Assembly (NCBI RefSeq): GCF_965224175.1
Contig: NZ_OZ245041.1
Span: 2,480,001-2,544,000, forward strand
DNA: 64,000 nt
Direction of reading: 5' to 3'
Source: Kordia sp965224175
GTDB lineage: Bacteria > Bacteroidota > Bacteroidia > Flavobacteriales > Flavobacteriaceae
Shown here in pieces: positions 11,143-21,883 of this stretch (its first letter is position 1; the number at the start of each line of letters is the position of its first letter). Position numbers and translations under genes: made by a program. The notes under the pieces are model-generated. The model searched no databases and was not told the DNA's origin. It saw only the letters and a list, made by a program, of their open reading frames with translations.

Positions 11143-12018
11143 TTATCCTTTAGCTTGTTCTCTCATCAAGATTAACTGATAGAAAGGTAATTTTACTCCT
11201 GCTTTTTTATTGGTTTTTTCAATCCAATCTGGAGTAATTTTCATAGATTTTAATGCAAGTAATGACGAAAAACTTAAATCATAACCAAGTTTTTTAACAC
11301 CTTGAATATATTCGTTGTTAAGATTACTTGAGCTAGCTCCAAGAATATCGCCTGCGTTTAATGATGTGTAACCATTATCTGCCAACATTTTAATATAGCT
11401 TCTATCAATATTTAGGTCAGCCATTACTACCAAAGCACTAGTGCTTGAGTCCATAATACCATATTCTTTGATAAGGCTTATGCGTTCTTGTAAGGTTGCG
11501 GCGTCCATTTGTTTTGAAGATAGTATCATTAAACTTTCAACAGTAATATTTATTTTTCCTTTTTCTAATACTTTTACCTCATCAAATCCCATATCGCCAA
11601 GAGCCATAACTAGTAATAATCCGCTAGGAACTTTTTCATCTTTGATGATACCATCAAGGTATTTTCTGAATTCTGCATTTTCATCAAACTTATGTAGCTT
11701 ATCTTTAATTAATGTAACTGATCCTGCATCACGTTTAAGTGTATAAAGTGTTTCACTTTTATTTTTATCAATTTTAAAATCTGATAATTTAACTTGATAT
11801 GTACTTTGCAACTTCGTCGTTTTGTTTTCTATATATGAAAGTTGTATTTGTAGTTGGTCTTGCTTTTCAACTGTTGTTACATTCCATTTATTGATATCGT
11901 TCAAATAATCCTGAATATTCCTATTTTCCTGTGAATAAGCCATTTTGGTAAATAATAAGGTGATTAATAATGATTTAAAACTATTTTTAACATTTAACAA
12001 TGATTTAAAAAATTTCAT
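11143..12018 (-). CDS. Secreted protein of unknown function with helical repeats, inside the NRPS operon
   Basis: I do not recognise this 291-residue protein as a named family. It starts with a basic stretch and a hydrophobic segment ending near AYSQ (about residues 20-31), consistent with a signal peptide, so it is probably periplasmic or surface-exposed. The C-terminal half (about residues 155-280) contains degenerate helical repeats of roughly 20-22 residues, with pairs such as DRSYIKMLADNGY, NEYIQGVKKLGY and TPDWIEKTNKKAG. These resemble the 'tpeyIkelkalGY' repeats found at the C-terminus of some Bacteroidetes M56/BlaR1-type proteins (from memory, tentative). There is no membrane-spanning segment beyond the leader and no catalytic motif. 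It lies 23 nt after the trimodular NRPS gene and 193 nt before the next one, so it is cotranscribed with the synthases. A self-protection, product-binding or export role is speculation from position. The leader carries a small internal duplication (FKSLL twice). Confidence 0.85.
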   Translation of the reverse strand: MKFFKSLLNVKNSFKSLLITLLFTKMAYSQENRNIQDYLNDINKWNVTTVEKQDQLQIQLSYIENKTTKLQSTYQVKLSDFKIDKNKSETLYTLKRDAGSVTLIKDKLHKFDENAEFRKYLDGIIKDEKVPSGLLLVMALGDMGFDEVKVLEKGKINITVESLMILSSKQMDAATLQERISLIKEYGIMDSSTSALVVMADLNIDRSYIKMLADNGYTSLNAGDILGASSSNLNNEYIQGVKKLGYDLSFSSLLALKSMKITPDWIEKTNKKAGVKLPFYQLILMREQAKG

Positions 12019-12041
12019 GGTATTAAGTATTAGGTTTCAAG

Positions 12042-15000
12042 TTATATTTCTATTTCATTAAGACTCATAATGTCTAATTCTTTTTGATTCATTATGAATT
12101 CAATATAAGCAGCTGTTTCTTGAATAGTATTTTTATTATACAACTCACCTAAACTGAGCGATACATTGAATTTTTTATGGTATTCATTTTTTAATTTTAG
12201 TAATTTCAAACTATGTCCGCCTAAATATAAAAAGTTGTCTTCGACACCTATTTTGTCTACACCTAATATTGTTTGCCAAATGGTTACAATTTGTTTTTCT
12301 ATGTCAGTTGTTGGTGCTACATAAGAAGCTTTGATTAAATCTTCTGCTTTTACTTTAGGCAACTTGTTATAAGCAACTTTTCCATTTATTGTTAAAGGAA
12401 TATTCGAAACTTCAATGATGAAACTTGGTAACATGTATTCAGGTAGTTTCCTATTCATTTCTTTTCGAACAGCTTTCTTATCAAAATCATTTTCTGTAAT
12501 TATATAAGCTACAATATGAAGATCATTTTCATATTCAGTAACTGTAACAATGGCTTGTTTTATATTTTGATCTTCTACAAGTACTTGCTCTATTTCTTGA
12601 AGTTCTATTCTATGCCCTCGTATTTTTATTTGATTGTCTTCTCTACCATGATACATAATATCGCCATTTGGAAGCCATCTCCCATAATCTCCTGTTTTAT
12701 ACAGTTTTTCTGAGGAATTAAACGGACTCTGTATAAATTTTTCTGAGGTTAATTCAGGTTGATTTAAATATCCATGCGCCAATTGTTTTCCTCCTAAGTA
12801 TATTTCTCCTTCTACACCTATTGGCATCATGTTTTGGGACTGATCGAGTATATATGCTTGTACATTTGATGTTGGTTTTCCAATAGAAACAAAAGTATCT
12901 TTGTTTTCTTTTTCAACTTCTTTTACAATACATCCAACTGTAGATTCTGTTGGTCCATATTCGTTCCAAATAGTTGTTGTATCTCCAAAATATTCAAAAA
13001 TACGATCTACAACTTCTCTTGTTAATGCTTCTCCTCCAATAATAAATCTTTTAGGTGTTCCTGTATAATTTTCTTCTTTTGCTTTTAACACATCCAATAA
13101 GGCAGTAACATGAGCTGGTGTTAATTTGATAATATCAAAATCATCAGTTGTAAGCATTTCTAGAACTTGTATATCATGTTCTTTTGCCGGCATGATTTTT
13201 ACAGAACCTCCATGACAAATTGGTGCAAATAAAGTTGTTATGGTTAGATCAAATGATAGTGATGTAAATAGTATGAACTTTGTCAGATCATCTTTTATAT
13301 ATTTATTTCCTGCATATTGAATATAGTTACTTAAGGCTCCATGAGAAATCATAACTCCTTTTGGATTTCCAGTAGTTCCAGACGTGTAAATTATATACGC
13401 TGTATTGTCTTGATCTATTTCTAAAGGTATTTCTTGTGTGTCGAGAATATCTGTTTTAGAAAGAAAATCTTGAATGATTTCTTCATTTACACAGACTTTA
13501 GCTTTAATATCTTGTAGAATAAATGATTTTCTTTCTTCTGGATAATTCGTATCAATTGGAACAAAAGCGGCTCCTAGTTTTAAAATACCTAATATGGCAA
13601 TAAATAAATTTTCACTTCTGTTTAAATATAAGACAACATAATCTTGAGCACTAACATTATGCTCTTGTTGTAAATAATGTGCAAATTGATTGCTTATAGA
13701 CTGTAAATCTTTATAATTCAATATATTATTTTCAAAATCTATTGCTATCGCTGTTTCATTATTTTCAACTATTGTCGTAAACAAGTCAATTACATTGACA
13801 TCTTTGCATACTGTTTCTCTTCCGCTAGCAAACTCTATAAGTTCTGATATATGTTCTTTTGTGTTGTAAGAGACATTAGATAGTGTTTTTTTAGGTTCGC
13901 TTAAAAGTTGATGTAAAAAGTACTTATAATCTTTGATGAATTGTTCAATTAAATTTCTATCATATATATCTGTATTGTATTCTACTCTGAATGATAGATT
14001 ATCTTTTGTTTCAAAAACATCAAATGCAATATCAAATTTACTTGTATTTGATGAAGGAACTATTGAGATTTCGTCCTCTTGTTGAATTACAACATCTTTT
14101 TGTTCACCTTGAAATGTGAACATGACATCAAATATTGGGTTTCTTGAGGTATCTTGATTAATGTTTAATTCATCTACAATCCTATCAAAAGGATACATTT
14201 GGTGTGCATATGCTTCTAATGTTGTCGATTTTACAGTTTCAAAAAATTGATTAAATGTATCATTTTCGTCTATTTGATTTCTTAACACTAGTGTATTTAC
14301 GTAAAACCCTATTTGTTCTTCTAAATCGGCATGATGTCTTCCAGAAACTGGACTACCGATAATGATATCTTTTTGACCACTGTATTTTGCTAATAGAAGT
14401 TTTAATGTACTCAATACACCCATAAAAAGTGTACCATTTTTACTAGCCACAAAGTTTTTAAGCATTTGTGTAGTTTCTTGCGAAATATAGGTTTGTAATG
14501 TAACTCCATTATATGTTTTCAATAAAGGACGTTTTTTACGTACTGGTAATTCTATAATTGGAAGTTCTCCTGATAATTTATTAAACCAATATGTTCTGTG
14601 TTCTTCAAATCCTTCACTTTCCAATTGATTCAATTGCCAAGCAGTATAGTCTTTATACTGAATTTCTAATGCAGGAATTTCTTCATTTGTTTCTAATTCA
14701 TAAAAACGCATGACATCTTTTAGTAGCACTTCTATAGATAATCCATCACTTATAATATGGTGAATATTATAGTAAAACATATATTCATCTGCTGAAACTT
14801 TATACAGCATTGCTCGCATTAATGGCCATGTAGATAAATCGAATGCATTACGAACATCTGTTTGAGAAGCATTACTAATAATTTCCATAGCATTCTCCTC
14901 TTTAGAGATATCTGTAAAGTCTATTGTAAATTCTATTTCATCTACAGGAATAATCCATTGTTTTACAACTCCATTTACATCTTCTCTAAAAACTGTACGC

Positions 15001-18000
15001 AATATTTCGTGACGATTAATTGTCTGTGTTATTGCGTTTTCAAAACGTTTGATATCAGAAATATTTGAAAGTGGAAATAACGACGAAATATTATAAGCAA
15101 TTGAAGTTTCATCAAACTGACTCAAAATCCATAATCTTCTTTGTGCGTCAGACAGTGGGTAGTTTTCAGCTATCGCAACACTTTCAATACTATTGTATTG
15201 TTCTTGTTCAAGTTCGGCAACATATAATGCCAATTCTTTTATTGTAGGGTTCAGAAATACATCTCTTACACCAATGGCATATTCTGTTTTTTTGTGAAAT
15301 CTAGCAACAAAAGATGCGGCAGAAAGTGAATTTGCTCCTAAGTCAAAAATATTATCATTTATACTTATTTGATCTTTTTGTAAAACACCTTTCCAAATAT
15401 TTTCTACTAAAATTTCTAAATCTGATGTTGCTGCTACAAATGTTTCTTCATCATCAATTTGAGATATTTCAGGCAATGCTTTTCTATCAATTTTACCATT
15501 GCTATTTAGCGGTAATCTTTCCAATTCCATGAAAAAACTTGGAATCATATATTCTGGTAGTTTTTCTTTTAGATAAGATCGTACCATTGTTAAATCATAA
15601 TTCGATTCTGGTACGATATACGCACATAATAAGTTTTGTCCTTTCGAATCCTTTGTTACATGAACAATAGCTTCTTTGAGTTGATTATGTTTGGATAATA
15701 CACTTTCTATTTCTCCTAATTCTACACGGAAACCTCTAATTTTAACCTGATTGTCTTTTCTTCCAATAAACTCCATGTTTCCATTACGCATCCATCTTCC
15801 TAAGTCACCAGTTTTATACATGCGTCCGCCCATTTTATCATCAAATGGATCTTTCATGAAAGCTGCATTGGTTTTCTTTTCGTCATTGTCATAACCTCTT
15901 GCCACACCAATTCCTCCAATGAATAATTCGCCAACAGTTCCTTTTGGCACAGGACGTAATTGATCGTCTAAGATGTAGAAGAAATTGTTTCGCATTGGTT
16001 TCCCATATGGAATACTCGTCCAAGTATCACCAACTTTTTCAATTGGATAGTAGTTTGACCAAACTGTTCCTTCTGTCGCTCCACCTAAACTAATGATTTC
16101 TGCATTTGGGAAGAATGGTCTCGCTCGGTTTGGTAATTGTACCGGAATCCAGTCACCACTCATAAAGACTAAACGTAAATCTGGTAAAACCATATTTTCT
16201 CCTTCTTCTCGAAGCTCATCTACCAAGTAGTTGAATGTTGTTGGTACAGAATCCCAAAATGTAATTTTTTCATCACGCATCAACATTTTTAATTTGTTGA
16301 AATCTTGCACTTCCTCTTTTGTCGCAATTACGATGCTTCCGCCTGTAGCCAACATTCCAAACATGTCATATACTGATAAGTCAAAACACTCGGAAGTGAT
16401 AAATAATAAACGATCATCTTCATTTACATTGAAACGTTCATTTACCCAACGAATTAGATTAACTGCCGAATAATGTTCAATCATTACTCCTTTTGGTCTT
16501 CCTGTAGATCCAGAAGTATAGATTGTGTATGCTAATTGATTTCCTGCAATTTCTACATGAGGATTTTCTTCTGTTTGCGTATAATCTAAATCTTGTAATT
16601 GTATAAATTCACAATCAAATTCATTTGAAGAGGCATTGTTTCCTTTGTTTGTTAGTACAAGTTGTACTTTAGAATTTTCTACGATGTATTGTTGACGATC
16701 TATAGGATATGTTGGATCAATTGGCACATAACTTCCTCCTGCTTTTAAAATTCCCATCAATCCTGCAACCATATCAAAACTACGACTGCATAATAATCCA
16801 ATATTTGTTGCTGGTGTGATTCCTTTTTTAAGCAATTGACTGGCAATAACGTTAGCTCGATTATTCAATGCTTCATAGGTCATCGTTTCACCATTTTGAC
16901 GCAATGCAATATTGCTTGGTGTATCTTTTTCTTGTGCTTCAAATAAGCCGTGCATTGTCACTTCTTGATTTTCCTCAACAATTGTATCATTAAAATCGTA
17001 TACAAGTTCATTGTAAGCAGCTTCAGTCATTACCGACTTTGGAGACAATTCACCTTTATTAGGGAACGTTTTTAAGATGTGATATAGCATCTCAAGTGAA
17101 TTTTGAACGTCTACTTCTTCAAAATACGCTGGCACATATTTTATACGCAATTGCAATCCATCATCACGTCTTGATATTTCAACATCAAATAACGTATTAG
17201 TCATTTCCTCTGGCACTAACAGTTCTAATGATAAATCTGAAGATGTTCTATTTACAGAAGTATTTTCTTCTAATTGATCGTTGATGTGAAAATGCGTGTA
17301 ATTTAATATCGTATCAAATATAGGATTTGCTAAGCTTGCTTTTTCTCCTATTATATTTGTGATTTCGCTAACATGAATTTCGTGCATTTTAGAATCGATT
17401 AAATACTTATTCATGTATAGAATTAATTCTGATACTGTTTTAATATTTTTAAAATTCACACGTGTAGGAATCGTATTTAGGAAGCAACCAATAATTCGAT
17501 CACTATTTTCCAATTCGGGACGTTCATGAGATACAACACCAGTAACAACATCTTCTTCAGAACAAATAACTCTCAATAAATATGCATGTGCTGCAAGACA
17601 AACCGCTTTAAACGATACTTGAAGTTCTTCACTTAGTGTCTCAAGATTTCTCACTACAGCTTCTTCTGCGTTGAGCACTAATGTTCGCATTCCAAGCGTG
17701 TCACTTACTTTCGCATCTCGATAATTAAATGGCAATTTTGTCCTTGTATAATCAGATAGTAAACCTTTCCAATATTCGGAAGTTGAAGCTTTTGATTTTC
17801 TACTTAGTACTCCTGCACAATAATCAACATAGTTATAAGGCAGATCTACCAGTGTTTTATTTTCATTTTTTGAGAGCAATACTGATAGCTCTTGTATAAA
17901 GACAGATGTGCTCCAACCATCAAGAATTGAGTGATGAAAATTCCAAATAACGTAATAGTCATTGTCCGTTAATCGAATTAATTTAAAGTTGTACATTAAT

Positions 18001-21000
18001 TCGCCTTTGAATTGATAGCGATGTGCTAAATCTTGGTCTTTGATGTCATTCAGAAATATTGATAATTCTTCTTCAGTATGTCCTCTGTAATCAGTGTAGA
18101 GAATTGGAATTTTAGCTGTATTGTCAATAATTTTGACAGGCGAACTAAACGTTTCTAAGTAATAACGTGTGCGTAAAGTAGGATGACGATCTGCGAGTTG
18201 TTGCATTGCGCTTTTGAACTCTTCTAAGTCTTCAATTGTAATTGTATATACAAATCGATCAATATATACTGGCTCATCTAAACGAATGAGAGAAGAGTAA
18301 ATCATTCCTTCTTCAATAGGCACTAAAGGATATATTGCTTCATAATCCGTAGGTAACAAATCTGTACCGATAGCTTCCGATTCAATAGCAGCCTGAATCT
18401 CTGCTATTTGACGATAACCTTCACTGTTGTTTTCTGTTTTTTCTACTGTTTTTTCAGATGATATATATGCCGCAAGTTCTTTTACACTCGGATACATATA
18501 TAATTCTGCTACTCCAATGGTACTTTGTAATGTTTTATTAATTTTAATGATTAGTGTAATTGCCTTGATAGAATCTCCTCCAAGAGAAAAATAGCTATCC
18601 ATTACACCAACTAATTCTTTTTCGAGTACTATTTCAAATATTTTTGTAAGCTTTTCTTCCAACTCATTACTAGGCGGCACATAACTTACACCTGTAGCCA
18701 AGGAATTTTCTTTAGGAGAAGGCAATGCTTTTGTATCTAACTTCCCATTAGATGTTAATAAAAATGAGTCTACTTGCACAAAGTACGATGGTACCATGTA
18801 TGGCGGTAAGTGACGCGACAAATAGGTTTCTAGCGCATTTGAAGTATAGGTTTCATCAGATACTATGTAAGCAATGATATACGGTTCATTTTCAGAAGTA
18901 TTTATAATAACTTCCGCTTCTTTTATGCCTTCTTTTTTGCGTAGCACTGTTGCGATTTCTCCAAGTTCTATACGATAACCTCTAACCTTTACTTGTGTAT
19001 CAATTCTTCCCATGTACTCCAATTCACCATCATGCAACATGCGAGCAAGGTCTCCTGTTTTGTAATATGTAAAATCAGGTAAGCTTGGCAATGAAAGTTT
19101 CGTGAATTTTTCTGACGTAAGTTCTATTCTATTTAAATAACCAGCGCCTACACCAGCTCCATATATGTACAGCTCTCCAGACACATATTTTGGAACAATA
19201 TTTCCATTTGCATCTAGTATAATACTTCCTAATGTTGGAATTGTTTTTCCTATATTACTTGCCCCAATGGCAACTTCTTTATCTGTAATTTCTTTGTATG
19301 TAACGTGTACTGTTGTTTCAGTAATTCCATACATATTAATCATTTTGCAAGCTGTAAAACGTGAAATCCAACGATCTAATATTTCTGGTGAGAGTTTTTC
19401 TCCACCAAAAATCACATAACGTATCGGTAATTTTTCTGAATCAACCTTTAGTAATTTATCTTGAAGAATTTTAAAGTAAGAAGGTGTTTGATTTAAAACC
19501 GTTACGCCTTCTTTTAATAGCAACTCTGAGAATACTTCAGGATCTTTTGTGGTTGTTTCTGGCACAATTATTAATGTACCTCCATAAAATAATGCTCCAT
19601 ACATTTCCCAAACGGAAAAGTCAAAACTATAGGAATGAAACATAGACCAAACATCATCTTTATTAAAATCAAATAATGCTTCTTCATTGAAAAATAATCG
19701 TACTACATTTTTGTGCGGTATGAGTACTCCTTTTGGTTTCCCTGTAGTTCCTGAAGTGTATATTACATATGCAATACCTTCTGGAGTTAGACTTGTTTGG
19801 TTTTCGTTTTCACTGTAGTCTTCATATGTTATAGTATCTAGTGCCACATATGCTATATCAGAGAATTTATTGTTGTTTTCTTTTTCTCCTAAAATTAATT
19901 TCGACTTCGTATCTTCTATTACAAATGCTATTCTACTTTCAGGTAAGTCTGGTGTTAAAGGCACATAAACACCTCCAGATTTTAATATTGCCAAGATTCC
20001 AATAATCATGTCAATAGATCGTGTAGTGCATATTGGAATAAAATCTCCTTTCTCTATTCCGTAGCTAAGAATATGGTTTGAAAGTTGTGTAGCCTTTTTA
20101 TCCAATTCGACATAGGTAATTGTTTGTTCTTTAAACTTAACAGCAACTTTGTTTGGATACGTTTTTACTTGTTTTTTAAACAGGCTTATGATGTTTTCAT
20201 TTTCTGGATAAGCAATGTCGGAGTTGTTTCCTAAATCAATAATATCTATTACTTCTTTTGGAGATAAATATTCAACTTCTGCAATAGGTAATTGTGGTGA
20301 TTTTAGCAATTGTGAGCAGATTGACTTAAAATGTGTCATTAATTGCGTGACAATTTCTTCATCATAAATATCTGTATTATATGTTACTGCAAAATATAAA
20401 TGGTCTGCTACTTCATCAAATGTAAGTTGTAGATCAAACTTGCAATTTGTTACACCTGACTGTTCAATAGTATTTACATTAATTTCAGAAGCATCCATAT
20501 CAACAGCCATTGTATTGTTTTGCAATACAAACATGATATCAAAAATTGGACTACGGCTCTGATTTTTTGGCAGTGCAAGATTTTCCACTAAATGATCAAA
20601 AGGATAATTTTGATGCTTATATGCTTCAAATGTGGCGTCTTTTATAGTAGAGAAATTGTCTTCAAAACTTGCATCTGGATTCAATGTGTTACGCAATGCT
20701 AATGTATTTACAAAATACCCAATTTGCTTTTCTAAATCAGTATGCGTACGTCCTGCCGTAGGCGTTCCCACAATTAAATCTGTTTGAGAAGTATATTTAT
20801 ATAATAATACTTTTAACACAGATAGTAATCCCATAAACAGGCTTCCACTATTTTTGCGACTGAATTCTTTTAGGTTTTTAGTATCCTGTTTTGATATGTA
20901 CGTCCATAACATGTTACCGTTATAAGTTCGTATTGTTGGACGTTTTTTGGTTGAAGGCAATTCTACAACAGGCAATTCACCTGATAACTTATCCAACCAA

Positions 21001-21797
21001 AAATGTTTATGGTATGAAAAAACTGCCTGATCTTCTTTAGATCGCTGCCAAGACACATAGTCTTTGTATTGAATTCGTAAAGGCTTTAATGAAGCAACTT
21101 CATTCTTTATATACGAATTGTAATAGCTAAATATGTCTTTTAGGAAAATATCTGCTGACCAACCATCACTAATAATATGATGAATATTATAATGGAATAT
21201 ATATTTTTCAGGAGCTGTTTGTAATAATATAACCCTAAATAAAGGTCCTTTAGCTAAATCGAAGACATGTAAATTACTTTTATCTAAAATTTTATTTATT
21301 TCACCTTCTTGATTTTCAAAACCTTGAAGATCTACATATTCAAGGGAAAAACCTAGTTCTTCTACTGATACTATACGCTGTTTTAATTCTTCTGACTCAT
21401 CTACCAAAAATAAGGTTCTTAATATTTCATGACGCTCTATAACGCTCTCCATTGCTTTTTGAAGAATGCTCACATCGTATGTTCCATTTAAGTCAATATC
21501 TGTAAGAATATTATAAGCCACTGAAATTTCTTCAAACTGACTCAAAATCCATAAGCTTCTTTGCCCATAAGAAACAGGATATGATTCTTGTTCAGCTATT
21601 GCTGGAATTGACTCAGACAATGACGCTTCTTCTGATAAATACACTATCAATTCTTCCTTGAAGTTCATTATTTGTTGCTTCAACTCGTTGGTCAGAGTTC
21701 CTTTAGAAGCATCTAATTTTAATTTTCCAGCTTCCAAATATAATCGGCAACCAAGCGCATCTAAATTTTTTAATAATTTGAAAATGTCTTTATTCAT
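12042..21797 (-). CDS. Trimodular NRPS (C-A-T-C-A-T-C-A-T; predicted Thr, Cys-like, Asn)
   Basis: A 3251-residue synthase. I chose the ATG at 21795-21797 over an upstream TTG at 21824 because the protein then begins directly with the TubC-like docking domain seen in its neighbours. Module 1: HHIISDG near nt 21172, adenylation code DFWNIGMVHK (an exact match to the Thr code), carrier LGGDSI near 18578. Module 2: a condensation domain of a different subtype (YPLVPIEEGM near 18320, HHSILDG near 17932), an adenylation domain with the GGATEG variant of motif A5 near 16078 and code DLYDFSLVWK (Cys-like, compare DLYNLSLIWK; the Asp replacing Asn is odd), and a carrier with LGANSL near 15336. Module 3: YPLSDAQ near 15150, HHIISDG near 14752, code DLTKIGEVGK (Asn), carrier LGGHSL near 12214. 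No cyclisation-type (DxxxxD) domain follows the Cys-like module, so a thiazoline is not expected. The C-terminus ends LNEIEI, a docking-like strand. Confidence 0.96.
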   Translation of the reverse strand: MNKDIFKLLKNLDALGCRLYLEAGKLKLDASKGTLTNELKQQIMNFKEELIVYLSEEASLSESIPAIAEQESYPVSYGQRSLWILSQFEEISVAYNILTDIDLNGTYDVSILQKAMESVIERHEILRTLFLVDESEELKQRIVSVEELGFSLEYVDLQGFENQEGEINKILDKSNLHVFDLAKGPLFRVILLQTAPEKYIFHYNIHHIISDGWSADIFLKDIFSYYNSYIKNEVASLKPLRIQYKDYVSWQRSKEDQAVFSYHKHFWLDKLSGELPVVELPSTKKRPTIRTYNGNMLWTYISKQDTKNLKEFSRKNSGSLFMGLLSVLKVLLYKYTSQTDLIVGTPTAGRTHTDLEKQIGYFVNTLALRNTLNPDASFEDNFSTIKDATFEAYKHQNYPFDHLVENLALPKNQSRSPIFDIMFVLQNNTMAVDMDASEINVNTIEQSGVTNCKFDLQLTFDEVADHLYFAVTYNTDIYDEEIVTQLMTHFKSICSQLLKSPQLPIAEVEYLSPKEVIDIIDLGNNSDIAYPENENIISLFKKQVKTYPNKVAVKFKEQTITYVELDKKATQLSNHILSYGIEKGDFIPICTTRSIDMIIGILAILKSGGVYVPLTPDLPESRIAFVIEDTKSKLILGEKENNNKFSDIAYVALDTITYEDYSENENQTSLTPEGIAYVIYTSGTTGKPKGVLIPHKNVVRLFFNEEALFDFNKDDVWSMFHSYSFDFSVWEMYGALFYGGTLIIVPETTTKDPEVFSELLLKEGVTVLNQTPSYFKILQDKLLKVDSEKLPIRYVIFGGEKLSPEILDRWISRFTACKMINMYGITETTVHVTYKEITDKEVAIGASNIGKTIPTLGSIILDANGNIVPKYVSGELYIYGAGVGAGYLNRIELTSEKFTKLSLPSLPDFTYYKTGDLARMLHDGELEYMGRIDTQVKVRGYRIELGEIATVLRKKEGIKEAEVIINTSENEPYIIAYIVSDETYTSNALETYLSRHLPPYMVPSYFVQVDSFLLTSNGKLDTKALPSPKENSLATGVSYVPPSNELEEKLTKIFEIVLEKELVGVMDSYFSLGGDSIKAITLIIKINKTLQSTIGVAELYMYPSVKELAAYISSEKTVEKTENNSEGYRQIAEIQAAIESEAIGTDLLPTDYEAIYPLVPIEEGMIYSSLIRLDEPVYIDRFVYTITIEDLEEFKSAMQQLADRHPTLRTRYYLETFSSPVKIIDNTAKIPILYTDYRGHTEEELSIFLNDIKDQDLAHRYQFKGELMYNFKLIRLTDNDYYVIWNFHHSILDGWSTSVFIQELSVLLSKNENKTLVDLPYNYVDYCAGVLSRKSKASTSEYWKGLLSDYTRTKLPFNYRDAKVSDTLGMRTLVLNAEEAVVRNLETLSEELQVSFKAVCLAAHAYLLRVICSEEDVVTGVVSHERPELENSDRIIGCFLNTIPTRVNFKNIKTVSELILYMNKYLIDSKMHEIHVSEITNIIGEKASLANPIFDTILNYTHFHINDQLEENTSVNRTSSDLSLELLVPEEMTNTLFDVEISRRDDGLQLRIKYVPAYFEEVDVQNSLEMLYHILKTFPNKGELSPKSVMTEAAYNELVYDFNDTIVEENQEVTMHGLFEAQEKDTPSNIALRQNGETMTYEALNNRANVIASQLLKKGITPATNIGLLCSRSFDMVAGLMGILKAGGSYVPIDPTYPIDRQQYIVENSKVQLVLTNKGNNASSNEFDCEFIQLQDLDYTQTEENPHVEIAGNQLAYTIYTSGSTGRPKGVMIEHYSAVNLIRWVNERFNVNEDDRLLFITSECFDLSVYDMFGMLATGGSIVIATKEEVQDFNKLKMLMRDEKITFWDSVPTTFNYLVDELREEGENMVLPDLRLVFMSGDWIPVQLPNRARPFFPNAEIISLGGATEGTVWSNYYPIEKVGDTWTSIPYGKPMRNNFFYILDDQLRPVPKGTVGELFIGGIGVARGYDNDEKKTNAAFMKDPFDDKMGGRMYKTGDLGRWMRNGNMEFIGRKDNQVKIRGFRVELGEIESVLSKHNQLKEAIVHVTKDSKGQNLLCAYIVPESNYDLTMVRSYLKEKLPEYMIPSFFMELERLPLNSNGKIDRKALPEISQIDDEETFVAATSDLEILVENIWKGVLQKDQISINDNIFDLGANSLSAASFVARFHKKTEYAIGVRDVFLNPTIKELALYVAELEQEQYNSIESVAIAENYPLSDAQRRLWILSQFDETSIAYNISSLFPLSNISDIKRFENAITQTINRHEILRTVFREDVNGVVKQWIIPVDEIEFTIDFTDISKEENAMEIISNASQTDVRNAFDLSTWPLMRAMLYKVSADEYMFYYNIHHIISDGLSIEVLLKDVMRFYELETNEEIPALEIQYKDYTAWQLNQLESEGFEEHRTYWFNKLSGELPIIELPVRKKRPLLKTYNGVTLQTYISQETTQMLKNFVASKNGTLFMGVLSTLKLLLAKYSGQKDIIIGSPVSGRHHADLEEQIGFYVNTLVLRNQIDENDTFNQFFETVKSTTLEAYAHQMYPFDRIVDELNINQDTSRNPIFDVMFTFQGEQKDVVIQQEDEISIVPSSNTSKFDIAFDVFETKDNLSFRVEYNTDIYDRNLIEQFIKDYKYFLHQLLSEPKKTLSNVSYNTKEHISELIEFASGRETVCKDVNVIDLFTTIVENNETAIAIDFENNILNYKDLQSISNQFAHYLQQEHNVSAQDYVVLYLNRSENLFIAILGILKLGAAFVPIDTNYPEERKSFILQDIKAKVCVNEEIIQDFLSKTDILDTQEIPLEIDQDNTAYIIYTSGTTGNPKGVMISHGALSNYIQYAGNKYIKDDLTKFILFTSLSFDLTITTLFAPICHGGSVKIMPAKEHDIQVLEMLTTDDFDIIKLTPAHVTALLDVLKAKEENYTGTPKRFIIGGEALTREVVDRIFEYFGDTTTIWNEYGPTESTVGCIVKEVEKENKDTFVSIGKPTSNVQAYILDQSQNMMPIGVEGEIYLGGKQLAHGYLNQPELTSEKFIQSPFNSSEKLYKTGDYGRWLPNGDIMYHGREDNQIKIRGHRIELQEIEQVLVEDQNIKQAIVTVTEYENDLHIVAYIITENDFDKKAVRKEMNRKLPEYMLPSFIIEVSNIPLTINGKVAYNKLPKVKAEDLIKASYVAPTTDIEKQIVTIWQTILGVDKIGVEDNFLYLGGHSLKLLKLKNEYHKKFNVSLSLGELYNKNTIQETAAYIEFIMNQKELDIMSLNEIEI

Positions 21798-21883
21798 GGT
21801 ATCTTTTATTACGAATGATTGCAAGGCACAATCAGTTGTTTTGGTGTTAATGTTTTGAGCGTATGTTTTGGTAATTGCGAATG

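Noticed and set aside
14100..15165. Cyclisation (Cy) domain after the Cys-like module
   Set aside because: The motif is HHIISDG, not the DxxxxD of Cy domains, so thiazoline formation is not supported.
16900..18340. Second condensation-like domain of the trimodular NRPS as an epimerisation domain
   Set aside because: It is followed directly by an A domain and carries an ordinary HHSILDG site, so it is a condensation domain of another subtype.
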